A stretch of DNA of 64,000 nt from 0-14-0-80-60-11 sp049322355. GTDB lineage: Bacteria; Desulfobacterota; Desulfobaccia; Desulfobaccales; 0-14-0-80-60-11. Position numbers and translations under genes: made by a program. The stretch spans positions 1-64,000 of the forward strand of contig JBMORG010000028.1 in NCBI GenBank assembly GCA_049322355.1. Reading direction: 5' to 3'. The notes beneath the pieces were generated by a model. The model searched no databases and was not told the origin of the DNA. It saw only the letters and a program-made list of their open reading frames with translations. This document shows positions 9,801 to 21,404 of this stretch, piece after piece; the stretch's first letter is position 1; each line of letters begins with the position of its first letter.

Positions 9801-10009
9801 AGGCGAGACGCCTCTACCACCGATCTTTGCATTGCACAAGCTGGAAAGCCTGTGCTACCGCACTCTCGGCGGGCAGTGCCCGCCCTACAGGCGCAGGCTG
9901 AAGCCTGCGGCTACCATTAATGACGCGACTGCTGCACCTTCGCATGATACTCCTGCAGGCTTTTGACTTCCAGTTTGCCCCGGTTCAGGGCCCGGATGGC
10001 GTCCAGGGT
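9797..10009. repeat. Left copy of a 213-bp direct repeat (includes a truncated carB end)
   Basis: Positions 9797-10009 align without net gaps to 10716-10928 (constant offset 919). The right 95 bases (about 9915-10009) are identical and copy the last 31 codons of carB with its stop. The left 118 bases are about 80% identical and consist of the dispersed GCACAGGCGAGACGCC / GCAGGCT-AAGCCTGC hairpins. Here the carB piece is dead. Confidence 0.9.
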
Positions 10010-10019
10010 AGCGTGTCTA

Positions 10020-10322
10020 TTAAGATTGACCCGCGCGTCCCTCCAACCATTTCTTAAAAGAAACTTGGCTCTCTCCTGAAGGTTTTCCAGTCAGCAGCCC
10101 TTCGACACTAATATCTTCGTCCAAATCTTCCCAGTGAATCCCGTGTCCTTTACCGATGAGACGCCAGTTGCGGCGTTCTTCCTGGCTGGCCTGCACTAGT
10201 CTGGGAAACCACGCCAAAGGCACCGATAGGGTACGGCCATCACTGAGTTCCACCGTCAAGGTGTCTTCCGTTACCGTCAGGTTCTCTATATTCGGTATCT
10301 GCAATTCAACCGCTGAAGTAGG
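10020..10322 (-). CDS. DUF2442 protein, partner of DUF4160
   Basis: About 100 residues from the ATG at 10322, which overlaps the end of the DUF4160 gene by 17 bases. DUF2442 features are visible: a compact beta segment TVEL-SDGRTLSVPLAWFPRL followed by NWRLIGKGHGIHWEDLDEDI, and the C-terminal VEGLLTGKP. DUF4160 and DUF2442 genes occur together as a putative toxin-antitoxin-like module; the biochemical role is not established. The pair sits between the two copies of a 213-bp direct repeat. Confidence 0.85.
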   Translation of the reverse strand, partial: PTSAVELQIPNIENLTVTEDTLTVELSDGRTLSVPLAWFPRLVQASQEERRNWRLIGKGHGIHWEDLDEDISVEGLLTGKPSGESQVSFKKWLEGRAGQS

Positions 10323-10542
10323 CATTCCAGGCCTCCAAGAGCTGCAAACGTTGTTCTTGAATGATTTTCTCAATGCGCTGGATTTCTATACGACTAAAGC
10401 CGATGCTATATTGTAATCGGACTGGATCAAGCCAGAATTTGATCAGTTTATCTTCTCGCTCCACGTGAACATGCGGCGGTTCATACCTATCGGTAGCATA
10501 AAAGAAAAAACGATACGGGCCTGATCTAAGAACCGTAGGCAT
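10306..10542 (-). CDS. DUF4160 protein (putative toxin of a DUF4160/DUF2442 pair)
   Basis: A 78-residue protein with the family hallmark near the N terminus: PTVLRSGPYRFFFYATDRYE then PPHVHVERED. A C-terminal helix (EIQRIEKIIQEQRLQLLEAW) and final NAYFSG follow. The ATG at 10542 has AAGGAT upstream. Its stop lies inside the next gene, DUF2442, indicating coupled translation. The functional role as toxin is inferred from the small-gene overlap and family context only. Confidence 0.85.
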   Translation of the reverse strand: MPTVLRSGPYRFFFYATDRYEPPHVHVEREDKLIKFWLDPVRLQYSIGFSRIEIQRIEKIIQEQRLQLLEAWNAYFSG

Positions 10543-10604
10543 TTCTAATCCTTATAATAGATAAAGAGGCTATCAGCGTCAAGCGTAGGCAAACCCTTCA
10601 TTTG

Positions 10605-10699
10605 CTCTCGTTCCCAAGTTGTACTTGGGAAGGAAATTGGAGCCCAAGCTCAGCTTGGGCAAAACCATCAACGTTCCCAAGCTTAGCTTGGGAACGAGA
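10605..10699. repeat. Triple-hairpin repeat, copy 1 (CGTTCCCAAG family)
   Basis: Three consecutive palindromes: CGTTCCCAAG-ttgta-CTTGGGAA, GCCCAAGCT-CAGCTTGGGC, and CGTTCCCAAGCT-TAGCTTGGGAACG. Two more copies lie at 25241-25334 and 26032-26121. It is noncoding, sits upstream of the DUF4160 gene and inside the repeat-flanked segment. Confidence 0.85.
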
Positions 10700-10835
10700 T
10701 AAAATACTTAATTCTGCACAGGCGAGACGCCTCTACCACCAATCTTTGCTCTGCATAGGCCGGAAAGGCCTGTGCTACCCTCTTTCGGCGGGCAGTTTTC
10801 ATCCTACATGGGACAGGCTAAGCCTGCGACTACCA

Positions 10836-14105
<3,270 letters not shown>

Positions 14106-14338
14106 TGTTTAGCTGATAATTGGGAGGCAATGGAAATTAATTTTACCTAAACCCAAGATTCCTTTCTCTGACGTGTAAGGTGGATGTTGCTCCTAAGGCG
14201 CGGTCATCCATATGTAGTTTTCCAGGTCGGATTCAAGCGTTGACCAAAAGATTAATCAGTGAAGTAAGTTAACAATAAATGATAATATTTTATGGGCTCC
14301 AAAGCCAGTAGATTTTTGCTTTCCTCTGCAAACAGATT

Positions 14339-15250
14339 TTATCTTACTGCTGGGTCAAACGTCCTCGGCGCTATATATGGAGTCCCACTCGGTGTAAAAG
14401 ATGGTGGGAGAACGGGGGCTAAAGACGGCCTGGGAGTTAAAGATGGAGTCGTGGTTAAAGACGGAGTTGGAGACGATATATGAGGCTGAGGCTGGAGCAT
14501 CTGGGGTATATATTCTTGCCTAAGCTGCTGGTCAGGACTAATGGGGAACCCCAGCTGGCTATCCTCTGAAGAGTGAGGCCGGTCTGATCCTGACAATCCC
14601 CGGCCTGTTAATCCGGTGTCCATTAACTGATCCAGCAGTCTAAGCATATCCGGGGTGAGTGGTTGGGGCAGGAAAGGTTGTTTGCCTATGGGGATTTGGG
14701 TGAATTGCATGGACTGGAGCAGGAGCAAGGCCGGAACGGTGGGAAGATTGGAGCGGACGCTCAAAGTTCCACGGACCAGGTACACCGAGGCGAAGGAGGG
14801 CGCCAGGAGCGTGTACCAGGTGGTGCCGCGCACGCCAATGACTGAAGTATGGGTTTCCATAATGAAATCGGGCTCCTCCGTTCGAATGACGCGGTTGACC
14901 ACGGTGTGGACCAGACCCCGAAAAAGGCGGACCACTGCCCGGCGCTCCCTTTTGGCGGGATCATAGACATAGTCCGCCACGGCCAGGCGGGACTCCGGCG
15001 CCAGGGTGATGACGGAGTTGTCCACCATGGTGAGCTGGGCCTTGCCCCTGGCCTTGGTGCGGATGACGTCGCCGGGCTCTACACCGTCCCGGAGCTTGGC
15101 GGGGATGGCCGGGATATTGCCTTTTTTGAGCAAATCCACCGGCCCCCGCACCTGGGTGAAGCGGCCGACGACGGCCGCGTGGAGGGTCATGGGAATCAAT
15201 AATGCCATCACTATCAGTATAACCAGGGCTAATCGAATTCTTTTCCGCAT
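14339..15250 (-). CDS. Secreted FecR-domain protein with Pro/Ser/Thr-rich tail
   Basis: A 303-residue exported protein. Signal peptide 1-25 (LVILIVMALLIPMTLHA). The FecR domain (about 55-165) shows GDVIRTKARGKAQLTMVDNS, LAPESRLAV and TSVIGVRGTTWY with a following YLVRGTLSV. The C terminus (about 255-303) is a low-complexity tail of Pro, Ser and Thr with repeated SLTPRPSLAP-like units, encoded by an imperfect DNA repeat. There is no sigma factor or TonB receptor nearby, so it is not a classical iron-signalling FecR; free-standing periplasmic FecR proteins are common in this phylum. The start has a good AAAGGAG site. Confidence 0.85.
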   Translation of the reverse strand: MRKRIRLALVILIVMALLIPMTLHAAVVGRFTQVRGPVDLLKKGNIPAIPAKLRDGVEPGDVIRTKARGKAQLTMVDNSVITLAPESRLAVADYVYDPAKRERRAVVRLFRGLVHTVVNRVIRTEEPDFIMETHTSVIGVRGTTWYTLLAPSFASVYLVRGTLSVRSNLPTVPALLLLQSMQFTQIPIGKQPFLPQPLTPDMLRLLDQLMDTGLTGRGLSGSDRPHSSEDSQLGFPISPDQQLRQEYIPQMLQPQPHISSPTPSLTTTPSLTPRPSLAPVLPPSFTPSGTPYIAPRTFDPAVR

Positions 15251-15283
15251 GACGGTCGCTCCTTTTGGTGGTATAGGCTGGTG

Positions 15284-15304
15284 GCACAGGCGTCTCGCCT
15301 GTGC
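15284..15304. repeat. GCACAGGC hairpin repeat copy
   Basis: GCACAGG-cgtctcGCCTGTGC forms a near-perfect hairpin just upstream of the FecR-domain gene. The same unit occurs at 5698-5718, in the 213-bp repeat copies, and in degenerate form at 32000-32020. Confidence 0.75.
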
Positions 15305-15331
15305 ATGGCAAGGAATAACGGGGACAGAGCT

Positions 15332-15607
15332 TCAGGCGGCTTCATAAATTACTTTCCCATATTTGTTGGCCGGAAAGGCGATGCCCCCGATGACTCCTTT
15401 ACTTTCTTCGAAGCGGACAGTGGCCATGACCATGATGTCAAAGGGGTCCCCCAAACCACTGAGAGCCCGCCGGACCCGAACGCTTTCCTGGCGGAGATTG
15501 ACGGGCGCAGACTTTAGAACCAGAAGGTCGATATCACTGTCCCGGGTCATACTACCGGTAGCGGCCGACCCGAAAATAATGATGCGCTCGTCTGGGGTCA
15601 CTGCCAA
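15332..15607 (-). CDS. Nucleotidyltransferase-domain protein (MNT-like)
   Basis: About 91 residues with the polymerase-beta-type signature IIIFGSAATGSMTRDSDIDL, keeping both metal-binding aspartates, and a conserved C-terminal half (RRALSGLGDPFDIMVM). The frame extends upstream of the TTG at 15607 to about 15637 with KLTEEIVDRILAVTPDE, which fits the family N terminus, but that stretch contains no ATG, GTG or TTG, only a CTG close after a stop codon. The true start is therefore uncertain. Such proteins are often antitoxins of HEPN toxins or AMP-transferring enzymes. No HEPN partner is seen. Confidence 0.7.
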   Translation of the reverse strand: MAVTPDERIIIFGSAATGSMTRDSDIDLLVLKSAPVNLRQESVRVRRALSGLGDPFDIMVMATVRFEESKGVIGGIAFPANKYGKVIYEAA

Positions 15608-15689
15608 AATCCGATCAACTATTTCCTCAGTCAGCTTTTAGCCCAGGTCCACGGAGCACTCCTTATTAGCTGTTTATAACTGTTATTGG

Positions 15690-16919
15690 TTACTTATAAG
15701 CCACCCGATACACTACCCCGGCCTTATCATCGGAAATAAAAATCTCGCCGTCGTCTTTGATGAGGATATCCACCGGGCGGCCCAGGGCGCCGGCGGGGGT
15801 CAGCCAGCCGGTGATGAAGTCCTCACAGCCAAGGTAATTGCCGGCAGTGTCCAGTTTGTAGCGCACCACCTTGTAGCCCGTGGGCTCGCTGCGGTTCCAG
15901 GAGCCGTGATAGGCCACCAGGAGGTTGTAGCGGAACTCCTGGGGCCATGATTTGGGGAAGAAGGCCAGGCCCAAGGGGGCGGAATGCGCAGGCATATCGA
16001 TAAAGGACGGTATGGTGTCCTTGCAGAATTCCCGGTGGCTGCCGCTGGGATCAAACTGGCCGTCGTGAATCCGTTTGCCGTAGCACCAGGGCCAGCCGTA
16101 GTTGGCCCCCTCCATGATGAGATTGATTTCATCGGGCGGCAGGTCATCCCCCAGAAAATCCCGGCCCATTTCCGTGGCCCAGAGGTGTTTGCTGAGGGGA
16201 TGGAGCGCCATGAACACCGAGTTGCGCAGGCCCGAAGCAAAGGTCGCAAGGCTGCCGTCCCTGACATCCAGGGCCAGAATCTTGGAGTAGCGCCAGTCTT
16301 TTTCTTCGCAGACATCACAACTGGAGCCCACGGAAATCAACAGGCGATACTCCTGGGGCGGCGGCAGGAACAGCAGGGTCCGGGTGAAATGACGACCGCC
16401 CGGCGGCAGGTCGATGATTTTTTTCTTATTGGCGGCCTTGAGGTGCTCCGGGTCGTAATCGTAGACGGCCACCTGGTCGGTCTCCGCCACATAGAGTCGG
16501 GGTTTTTCTTCTGGGCCGAAGGCCAGGCCGTGGGGGCGGTTGAGGTCGTCAAGGAGGGGCACTGCTTCATCGGCCACACCGTCAGCATTTTTATCCGGCA
16601 GGGCCATCACCCGGCCCTGGCGGGTGAGGCTGACCAGGAGCGTGCCTTCCGGGTCCAGGGCCAGGACCCGGGCGCCTTTAAGATCACGGGCAAAGATGGT
16701 GATTTCAAAGCCCGGCGGCAGTTTCAGGGGCGCCTGGTCGATCTCGTTCCAACTGCCGGCGGGGGGTGTGGCCGATGGCTTTTCCAGAAGCCGGCTGATG
16801 TCCTGGGGCGGACTTCTGAGGGCAGGCCCGGCCCCCCGGACATTTTGCCAATAATAGTATGCGGCCCACAGCCCCAGGGCTCCCAAGAGGATGGAGATGA
16901 TGACCAGGGGTTTTTTCAT
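15690..16919 (-). CDS. PQQ-type glucose/sorbosone dehydrogenase-like beta-propeller protein
   Basis: A 409-residue protein with an N-terminal membrane anchor (about 4-22) and a periplasmic six-bladed propeller. Landmarks: LKLPPGFEITIFARDLKGAR, NRPHGLAFGPEE, FVGSS-like SVGSSCDVCEEKDWRYSKIL, NYGWPWCYG, LLVAYHGSWNRSEPTGYKVV and the terminal GRPVDILIKDDGEIFISDD. These are typical of the GSDH/L-sorbosone dehydrogenase family. The sugar substrate and the presence of PQQ cannot be read from sequence. Cysteine pairs suggest disulfides. It is followed on the same strand by the nucleotidyltransferase gene but not tightly linked. Confidence 0.85.
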   Translation of the reverse strand: MKKPLVIISILLGALGLWAAYYYWQNVRGAGPALRSPPQDISRLLEKPSATPPAGSWNEIDQAPLKLPPGFEITIFARDLKGARVLALDPEGTLLVSLTRQGRVMALPDKNADGVADEAVPLLDDLNRPHGLAFGPEEKPRLYVAETDQVAVYDYDPEHLKAANKKKIIDLPPGGRHFTRTLLFLPPPQEYRLLISVGSSCDVCEEKDWRYSKILALDVRDGSLATFASGLRNSVFMALHPLSKHLWATEMGRDFLGDDLPPDEINLIMEGANYGWPWCYGKRIHDGQFDPSGSHREFCKDTIPSFIDMPAHSAPLGLAFFPKSWPQEFRYNLLVAYHGSWNRSEPTGYKVVRYKLDTAGNYLGCEDFITGWLTPAGALGRPVDILIKDDGEIFISDDKAGVVYRVAYK

Positions 16920-16965
16920 CGTAAGCTTTCAGCCGTCAGCTTAAAGACCTTGAGGCCGCATAAGA

Positions 16966-18093
16966 TCAAGCCTGTTTAACAGCTTTTAAAAACTCATCAA
17001 ACAGATAATTGGCATCATGGGGGCCGGGGGAGGCCTCGGGGTGGTACTGCACCGAAAAAGCCGCCAGTTTAGGGTGGCGCAGACCCTCCAGGGTATTATC
17101 GTTGAGGTTGACATGGGTCAGCTCCACTGCGGGGTCGGGGATGGACTCCAGGTCCACGGCAAAGCCGTGATTCTGGGAGGTGATCTCCACGCGGCCGGAA
17201 AGTCTATTCTTAACCGGCTGGTTGGCCCCGTGGTGGCCGAACTTGAGTTTAAAGGTGCGCCCCCCCAAGGCCAAACCCATGAGCTGATGTCCCAGGCAGA
17301 TGCCGAAAATGGGCTGGGCCCCCAGGCACTGGCGCACGTTGTCCACCGCATAGGTGACTGCCGCAGGGTCGCCGGGGCCGTTGCTGAGGACGACGCCGTC
17401 GGGCTTCAGGGCCAGGATTCCCGCAGCCGGGGTGGTGGCGGGCACCACCAGGACTTCCAGGCCTCGCTCTTTTAAGCATCTGATAATATTGAATTTTACC
17501 CCGTAATCGTAAAGGACTACTTTTTTGCCGGACTTTTGGGACCATAAAACGGCCAAGTCTTGGGGGGCGGCGCCCGGGGCCGGCACTTCGGGCCACCAGT
17601 AGGGCATGGTGCAGGTTACCAGGGGCACCAGGTCCTGGCCCTCCATGCTGGGTATCTCCTGGGCCCGGCGCACCAGGGATACGGGGTCCAAATCCTGGGT
17701 GGAAATAATCCCCCGCATGGCCCCGGCCTCCCGGAGGCGCTTGGTCAGTGCCCTGGTGTCCAGACCTTCCACCCCCAGCTTCCCAGAGGCCGCTAAATAG
17801 TCTGCCAGATTGCCCCGGGCGCGCCAGTTGGAAGGGTAGGGGTGGTACTCCTTGACAATGAACCCCTCCACGTGCACCCCCTGGGACTCCAGGTCTTCAT
17901 AATTGATGCCGTAATTGCCCATGAGAGGGTAGGTCATGGTGACAATTTGCCCTTTGTAGGACGGGTCGGTGAGAATCTCCTGATAACCGGTCATGGCGGT
18001 GTTGAATACCACTTCGCCGCGGCACTCGCCGGCTCCGGTGAATGACCGGCCCCATAAGATCAAGCCATCTTCCAATGCCAATAACGCCTTCAA
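16966..18093 (-). CDS. carA: Carbamoyl-phosphate synthase, small (glutaminase) subunit
   Basis: A 375-residue subunit that hydrolyses glutamine and channels ammonia to CarB. The N-terminal CPSase domain (1-150) starts MKALLALEDGLILWGRSF. The class-I glutaminase domain carries the nucleophile in FGICLGHQLMGLALGG and the His/Glu pair in VQYHPEASPGPHD. Start codon is TTG at 18093 with GAGGT upstream; no better in-frame ATG exists at the conserved N terminus. It is on the same strand as carB but separated by the sorbosone dehydrogenase, nucleotidyltransferase and FecR genes. Confidence 0.95.
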   Translation of the reverse strand: MKALLALEDGLILWGRSFTGAGECRGEVVFNTAMTGYQEILTDPSYKGQIVTMTYPLMGNYGINYEDLESQGVHVEGFIVKEYHPYPSNWRARGNLADYLAASGKLGVEGLDTRALTKRLREAGAMRGIISTQDLDPVSLVRRAQEIPSMEGQDLVPLVTCTMPYWWPEVPAPGAAPQDLAVLWSQKSGKKVVLYDYGVKFNIIRCLKERGLEVLVVPATTPAAGILALKPDGVVLSNGPGDPAAVTYAVDNVRQCLGAQPIFGICLGHQLMGLALGGRTFKLKFGHHGANQPVKNRLSGRVEITSQNHGFAVDLESIPDPAVELTHVNLNDNTLEGLRHPKLAAFSVQYHPEASPGPHDANYLFDEFLKAVKQA

Positions 18094-18407
18094 CGACTAC
18101 CTCTAAATTTCGTGGATTTCTTATAAATATAACATAGCTAGGTCCGAACGCGGTTTTTTTTTACCGACCGAAACAGTTTCAAAGATCCTTCGTCTCGTTT
18201 TGCCAGGGACTTCATGACAGCCTTAATTTATCAAGTAAAAAAACCTGTTATGCCGGACCCAAAAATGACTGCATATAAAGCCCGTGGCGAGGCGATTGGG
18301 GGAAAGGCCAGGGTAAACCATTGCCGGAAGCCGGGGTCAGGCTTGTCTAGTTATTTTCTTGGCGATTTTTGCCACCTCGGTAAGAACAGCCGCCCTATAA
18401 TTAAACT
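18094..18407. other. Intergenic region between waaA and carA
   Basis: It should contain the carA promoter (TTGATAAATTAAGG-like AT-rich sequence near 18205-18235 on the minus strand) and a leader. A run of nine T preceded by GC-rich bases at 18150-18162 could be a terminator in the plus direction, without a clear stem. The GC-rich stretch 18277-18345 has purine-rich, riboswitch-like looks but fits no consensus I know. No gene is supported. Confidence 0.35.
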
Positions 18408-19712
18408 TTACTCCGCCAGGGCAGCGATCAACTCGGCTTGGCGGCGGGCGGCGCCCTGGTGGGGGATCAAGGCGGCTTGGGCCCGGCGGCCCAATTCATT
18501 GCTGAGATCGGGCTGTGCCAGGAAACGCTGGACGGCCAGGGCCAGGGAAGCCGCGTCCGTGACCATGATCCCGGCCTTGACCTCTTCCAGGATGGCCTGG
18601 GCCCAGAGGAAATTTTCCAAATGGGGGCCATAAATGGGGGCCCGGCCCCAGGCCGCGGCCTCCAGGATATTCTGGCCGCCGTGGGGCACGAGGCTACCGC
18701 CGATAAAAGTGACGTCGGCGACGCCGTACAGGGTAAAGAGGTCCCCGATGGTATCGACGATCACCACCGGGTGGCGTCGGTTCTCCTGGCCGGACTTAAG
18801 GCGGGACCAATGCTGGCTGGGGAGGCCGCGGCTGACCAGGAGCCGGGCCAAATCAGGGGCGCGGTTGGGATGGCGGGGGGTCAGGATAAGTTGGAGAGCA
18901 GGGCAGGGGGCCAGAAGTTTCTCATATGCGTCCAGGATCACTTCATCTTCGCCGGGATGGGTGGAGGCCGCCAGCCACATCGGACCTGTGATCTCGGGGC
19001 TATCCAATATACGGCGGAACTCCTGAAGGCGCGAGTCGTCCCGGCCCTGAAACAAGCGGTCGAATTTGAGATTACCGGTGAGATGGAGTTTGGCGGGAGA
19101 AATTCCCAGTCGTTGAAAACGCTGGAAATCAGGCTCAGAGCCTGCGGCTACTAGGTCATATATTGCAAATATATCAGTAAGATAATGTCTATATTTAATA
19201 AATCTTCTTAAGGATTGTTCAGAGAGTCGTCCGTTGACCAGAGCCAGACGAAGGCCGCGTTTGTTCGCCATTGTTAGGAAATTAGGCCAGATTTCCGATT
19301 CCAGACCGATGAACACCTGGGGCTGCACAAAGTCCAGATAGCGCTGCACTGCCCAGGGAATGTCCAAGGGGAAGTAGCAGACCAAGGCGCCCAAGGGGGC
19401 AAAGTGCTTGCGGGCCAGCATTTGACCGGTTTCGGTGCCCGTGCTGATGACAAAAGCTGCCCCCGGCAGGAGGGTTTTAAGCTCCCGGATTAGGGGGATG
19501 GCGGCCTGAATTTCTCCCACTGAAACGCCGTGGAGCCACAGGCGGGGAGAACCTGCCGGCATTTGCGTTTCCGGCAGCTTAAGGCCCAGGCGGGGCAGAA
19601 AGCTCTCTCCCTGGCCTCGGGATTTCAGGTGGCAATAGAAATACGGCCACCCCAATAAGCCGCCGGCGGTGCTGATTAATTTATAAAGGAATAATAAGTT
19701 ATTAGTGGCCAA
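18408..19712 (-). CDS. waaA: 3-deoxy-D-manno-octulosonic acid (Kdo) transferase
   Basis: A 434-residue inner-membrane GT30 glycosyltransferase that adds Kdo to lipid A precursor, so the organism makes LPS. An N-terminal hydrophobic anchor (about 5-25) is followed by LWLHGVSVGEIQAAIPLI, ISTGTETG, FPLDIPWAVQRYLD and IGLESEIWPNF, all family signatures. The C-terminal Rossmann lobe has LTPRHPNRAPDLARLL, FTLYGVADVTFIGGSLVPHG and GQNILEAAAWG. The start is TTG at 19712, two bases after the upstream NUDIX gene stop, so translational coupling is likely. Confidence 0.93.
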   Translation of the reverse strand: MATNNLLFLYKLISTAGGLLGWPYFYCHLKSRGQGESFLPRLGLKLPETQMPAGSPRLWLHGVSVGEIQAAIPLIRELKTLLPGAAFVISTGTETGQMLARKHFAPLGALVCYFPLDIPWAVQRYLDFVQPQVFIGLESEIWPNFLTMANKRGLRLALVNGRLSEQSLRRFIKYRHYLTDIFAIYDLVAAGSEPDFQRFQRLGISPAKLHLTGNLKFDRLFQGRDDSRLQEFRRILDSPEITGPMWLAASTHPGEDEVILDAYEKLLAPCPALQLILTPRHPNRAPDLARLLVSRGLPSQHWSRLKSGQENRRHPVVIVDTIGDLFTLYGVADVTFIGGSLVPHGGQNILEAAAWGRAPIYGPHLENFLWAQAILEEVKAGIMVTDAASLALAVQRFLAQPDLSNELGRRAQAALIPHQGAARRQAELIAALAE

Positions 19713-19714
19713 AC

Positions 19715-20185
19715 TTAATAAGTCTTCTTAATTTTGGAAAGCCATAGAGGGCGAACCCTGAGGTAGTCGGCCAGGATACGCTTATGGTCAAAAGCCAACA
19801 CTGCGGGCAAATGTGACGGGACAAAAATGGCCAGGTTGCGGGCGTCATCCGCGGCCCGGGGTTGGCCTGAGCCCTGAGCCACGTAAACGGTGGTAATAGT
19901 GTGTTGCCGTGGATCGCGCCGGGGGTCCGAATACGTATGGAATTGCCCCAACAGGGTCACCGTAAGTCCCGTTTCCTCCTGGGCCTCCCGCGCCGCCGCA
20001 GTCTCCAGAGATTCGCCGTAATCGACAAAGCCGCCGGGCAGCGCCCAGCCATATGGCGGATTGGCCCTTTCGATCAGAATCAAGCCTTGGTCCCGATATT
20101 CGATAATGATATCCACAGTGGGCACCGGATTGCGGTGCCTCCGGGTCACATAACCGCACTGGGGGCACTTTTCTTCCTTTAGCAT
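19715..20185 (-). CDS. NUDIX hydrolase with zinc-ribbon-like N terminus
   Basis: A 156-residue hydrolase of nucleoside-diphosphate-linked compounds. The Nudix box is complete: GGFVDYGESLETAAAREAQE then ETGL. The N terminus has CPQCG, a half zinc knuckle often seen in NADH/ADP-ribose pyrophosphatase-like members. The conserved region QFHTYSDPRRDPRQHTITTV resembles ADP-ribose pyrophosphatases. The substrate remains an inference. It is upstream of waaA, which starts two bases after its stop. Confidence 0.85.
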   Translation of the reverse strand: MLKEEKCPQCGYVTRRHRNPVPTVDIIIEYRDQGLILIERANPPYGWALPGGFVDYGESLETAAAREAQEETGLTVTLLGQFHTYSDPRRDPRQHTITTVYVAQGSGQPRAADDARNLAIFVPSHLPAVLAFDHKRILADYLRVRPLWLSKIKKTY

Positions 20186-20223
20186 ATCTTAGTTGACATA
20201 ATATATATTATCAGACGTTATGT

Positions 20224-20796
20224 TTAGTATTGCAACTCTCGCTTAGCGAATCGCTTGAGATCGTCATAATTCACTGAAACAATCTGCCAGGCGCCGTGAT
20301 TGGGTAGACGCCGCATCTGAAAGCGGAACTTCTCTTGGGTTTTGGGGTCAGTAAGGCTAACCTGGGCCTCATCCCCCTGGGTGTCGATCTCGGCCATGGT
20401 CGCAGCAGCCGCGATCCCCAGGATTTGGTTGTCATTCAGATCGAGCAGGTAATGTTCCAGAAGCCTGCGGATTTGGGGTTCAAAAGAGTCAATCAATTTA
20501 GGGAGAAAGAGTTGCGCGAACTTGCCCCCCATGCGCCGGGAATACCTGGTAAACTCATCGGCCTGTTGATCGTCCTGAGTCGCCAGGTCTTTATGGGAAG
20601 CCTCGGAAAAATTAGTCACAATCTTTTTTAAATCGATATATTGAAAAAACCTATCCATATCCCGGGTTTTCAGGGCCAGGGCCGCCTGCTGCAAGGCGTA
20701 GCGGGGAGAGTTGGCCCAGCGCCAGTAGAGTCCACCGGTTAAGGCCGAGGCCAAGACCACGATGGTTACTACGATTATCCAGGGTTTGCGTCTCAT
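20224..20796 (-). CDS. DUF2939 membrane-anchored protein
   Basis: A 190-residue protein with one N-terminal membrane helix (about 5-27) followed by SPRYALQQAALALKTRDMDR plus FFQYIDL, the signature of DUF2939, whose function is unknown. The rest is probably periplasmic, ending with GAWQIVSVNYDDLKRF. The ATG at 20796 has AGGGGC upstream. It precedes the NUDIX and waaA genes on the same strand by 38 bases and could share their transcript. Confidence 0.75.
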   Translation of the reverse strand: MRRKPWIIVVTIVVLASALTGGLYWRWANSPRYALQQAALALKTRDMDRFFQYIDLKKIVTNFSEASHKDLATQDDQQADEFTRYSRRMGGKFAQLFLPKLIDSFEPQIRRLLEHYLLDLNDNQILGIAAAATMAEIDTQGDEAQVSLTDPKTQEKFRFQMRRLPNHGAWQIVSVNYDDLKRFAKRELQY

Positions 20797-20892
20797 AGCG
20801 CCCCTTTTCTTTGGTTATTGGCCAGAGTTGATTATACTATACCTTAATTAGACTCAGGATTCTAACACATTAAGGAGCAGCGGATTTTCGTT

Positions 20893-21267
20893 ATGAATTC
20901 AGGAAGATTGCTCTCTCAGCACCCTCTGCCGAATGGCCTGATTTTGGAGCTTTGGGACCACAGCCGCCCCGTGGCCGGGGACCGCTGGTACGTGCTTTTG
21001 GAGACCCGGATATTCGTTCCCGTGAGTGAAGGCACACTGCCGCCTGAGCTGAAAATGTTGGCTGACCAAGTGGTAAAGGCGCTGGGGGATGAAATTATTT
21101 TCTCCCACAAAGAGGAACGGAACTTTATTGCGGCAATAGAGCTTTCGAACCTCCTTAAAGATATGCAAGACCGGGTTTTGGCAATGGCTCCCCGTTATTT
21201 CGGCCACGGGGATTTCGCGGCCAAATTTATCCGAAAGACTTACTTGGCCTGCCAGACGCAACCCTAA
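20893..21267 (+). CDS. Conserved-looking cytoplasmic protein, function unknown
   Basis: A 124-residue protein without signal peptide or membrane segment. A beta-rich N-terminal half (LPNGLILELWDHSRPVAGD, WYVLLETRIFVPV) is followed by helices with IIFSHKEERNFI and the C-terminal PRYFGHGDFAAKFIRKTYLA. Codon use and composition fit the neighbours. AAGGAG lies about 14 nt before the ATG, rather far. It is divergent from the DUF2939 gene. I do not recognise the family. Confidence 0.6.
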   Translation: MNSGRLLSQHPLPNGLILELWDHSRPVAGDRWYVLLETRIFVPVSEGTLPPELKMLADQVVKALGDEIIFSHKEERNFIAAIELSNLLKDMQDRVLAMAPRYFGHGDFAAKFIRKTYLACQTQP

Positions 21268-21404
21268 TGGCAGGCTAGGGACCCATGGGGGCTACCCGAA
21301 ATCATGATAACCCTCCCCCTCCCCTTTTCTGGATATAATTTTATGTTATATCAACAGGTTAATGGTTGCCGCCGACGAATCTTCGGGCCAACGGAGCCGC
21401 AGAC

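Noticed and set aside
18277..18345. Purine-rich segment with riboswitch-like elements (GGTAAACCATTGCCGGAAG)
   Set aside because: It does not fit the c-di-GMP-I, cobalamin or Moco consensus, and no plus-strand gene lies downstream within 2.5 kb.
19128..19152. Copy of the GCAGGCT/AGCCTGC intergenic repeat inside waaA
   Set aside because: It encodes VAAGSEPD at a position where the WaaA family has a similar motif, so coincidence cannot be separated from repeat insertion.
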